Position numbers and translations under genes: made by a program | Origin: a bacterium | GTDB taxonomy: Bacteria > Omnitrophota > Gorgyraeia > Gygaellales > Profunditerraquicolaceae | NCBI GenBank assembly: GCA_004298075.1 | Contig: SCRK01000169.1 | Coordinates: forward strand, 1-5,607 | Length of the DNA stretch: 5,607 bases | Direction of reading: 5' to 3' | The notes under the pieces: model-generated | Told to the model about the DNA's origin: nothing | The model's database searches: none | Seen by the model: the letters and a program-made list of their open reading frames with translations, nothing else | Shown: positions 5,563-5,607 of the stretch, piece by piece | Layout: each line of letters starts with the position of its first letter | How positions within the stretch are numbered: the stretch's first letter is position 1

Positions 5563-5607
5563 AGATATTTATTGACACGGCAAATGTTAAAGAGATAAAA
5601 GAGGCTT
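5559..5607 (+). CDS. fsa: Fructose-6-phosphate aldolase / transaldolase-like protein, N-terminus (3' end outside window)
   Basis: Only 16 codons are inside the window (MKIFIDTANVKEIKEA), but this is the characteristic opening of the small FSA/TalC transaldolase subfamily, including the IDTA motif with D6, which is a conserved active-site residue in the family. Members are about 215-residue TIM barrels that form a Schiff base with substrate through a lysine lying well beyond this window edge. They perform transaldolase or fructose-6-phosphate aldolase chemistry in the pentose-phosphate area. The ATG overlaps the kinase TGA (ATGA), and AAGGAG lies upstream. Next to a ROK kinase this suggests a small sugar-phosphate operon. 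Whether it is a true aldolase or a transaldolase cannot be judged from this fragment. Confidence 0.82.
   Translation, partial: MKIFIDTANVKEIKEA

Overview
The window is a compact, ordinary-looking stretch of bacterial chromosome with seven protein genes, all on the + strand, and almost no non-coding DNA. No rRNA, tRNA, CRISPR array, insertion sequence or phage-like gene is visible. Composition is moderate in GC, with frequent AGG (Arg) and ATA (Ile) codons. The genes include a zinc-ribbon AccD, a UgpC/MsmK-type ATPase, two membrane-anchored GGDEF proteins, a ROK sugar kinase and a small FSA-type transaldolase. This mix would suit an uncultivated anaerobic lineage such as Candidatus Omnitrophota or a neighbouring PVC-type group. 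That placement is a weak inference from style and memory, not from any search.

Layout: (1) positions 2-277 are the 3' end of a DUF1015-family gene, followed after 5 nt by accD (283-1122), the beta subunit of acetyl-CoA carboxylase carboxyltransferase. (2) A well-matched sigma70-type promoter overlaps the end of accD and should drive an ABC-transporter ATPase (1186-2289) that has no permease or binding-protein gene beside it. (3) After a 37-nt gap containing a hairpin over the ribosome binding site come two paralogous membrane-bound GGDEF proteins (2327-3607 and 3595-4590) that overlap by 13 nt. (4) A second promoter, placed so that transcription would begin at or within a nucleotide of the start codon, precedes a ROK-family sugar kinase (4636-5562). 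The kinase overlaps by 4 nt the start of a fructose-6-phosphate aldolase/transaldolase-like gene (5559 onward, cut by the window end).

Working together: the flanking genes are central metabolism (fatty-acid synthesis, sugar import energisation, sugar phosphorylation, sugar-phosphate aldol chemistry), and the middle pair is a c-di-GMP signalling module. The most interesting points are the contrast between the two tandem cyclases (first: canonical GGEEF, no RxxD inhibitory site; second: RxxD present, GGEEL signature), the probable leaderless start of the ROK kinase, and the RBS-covering hairpin before the cyclase pair. I see no convincing evidence of a wholly new system.
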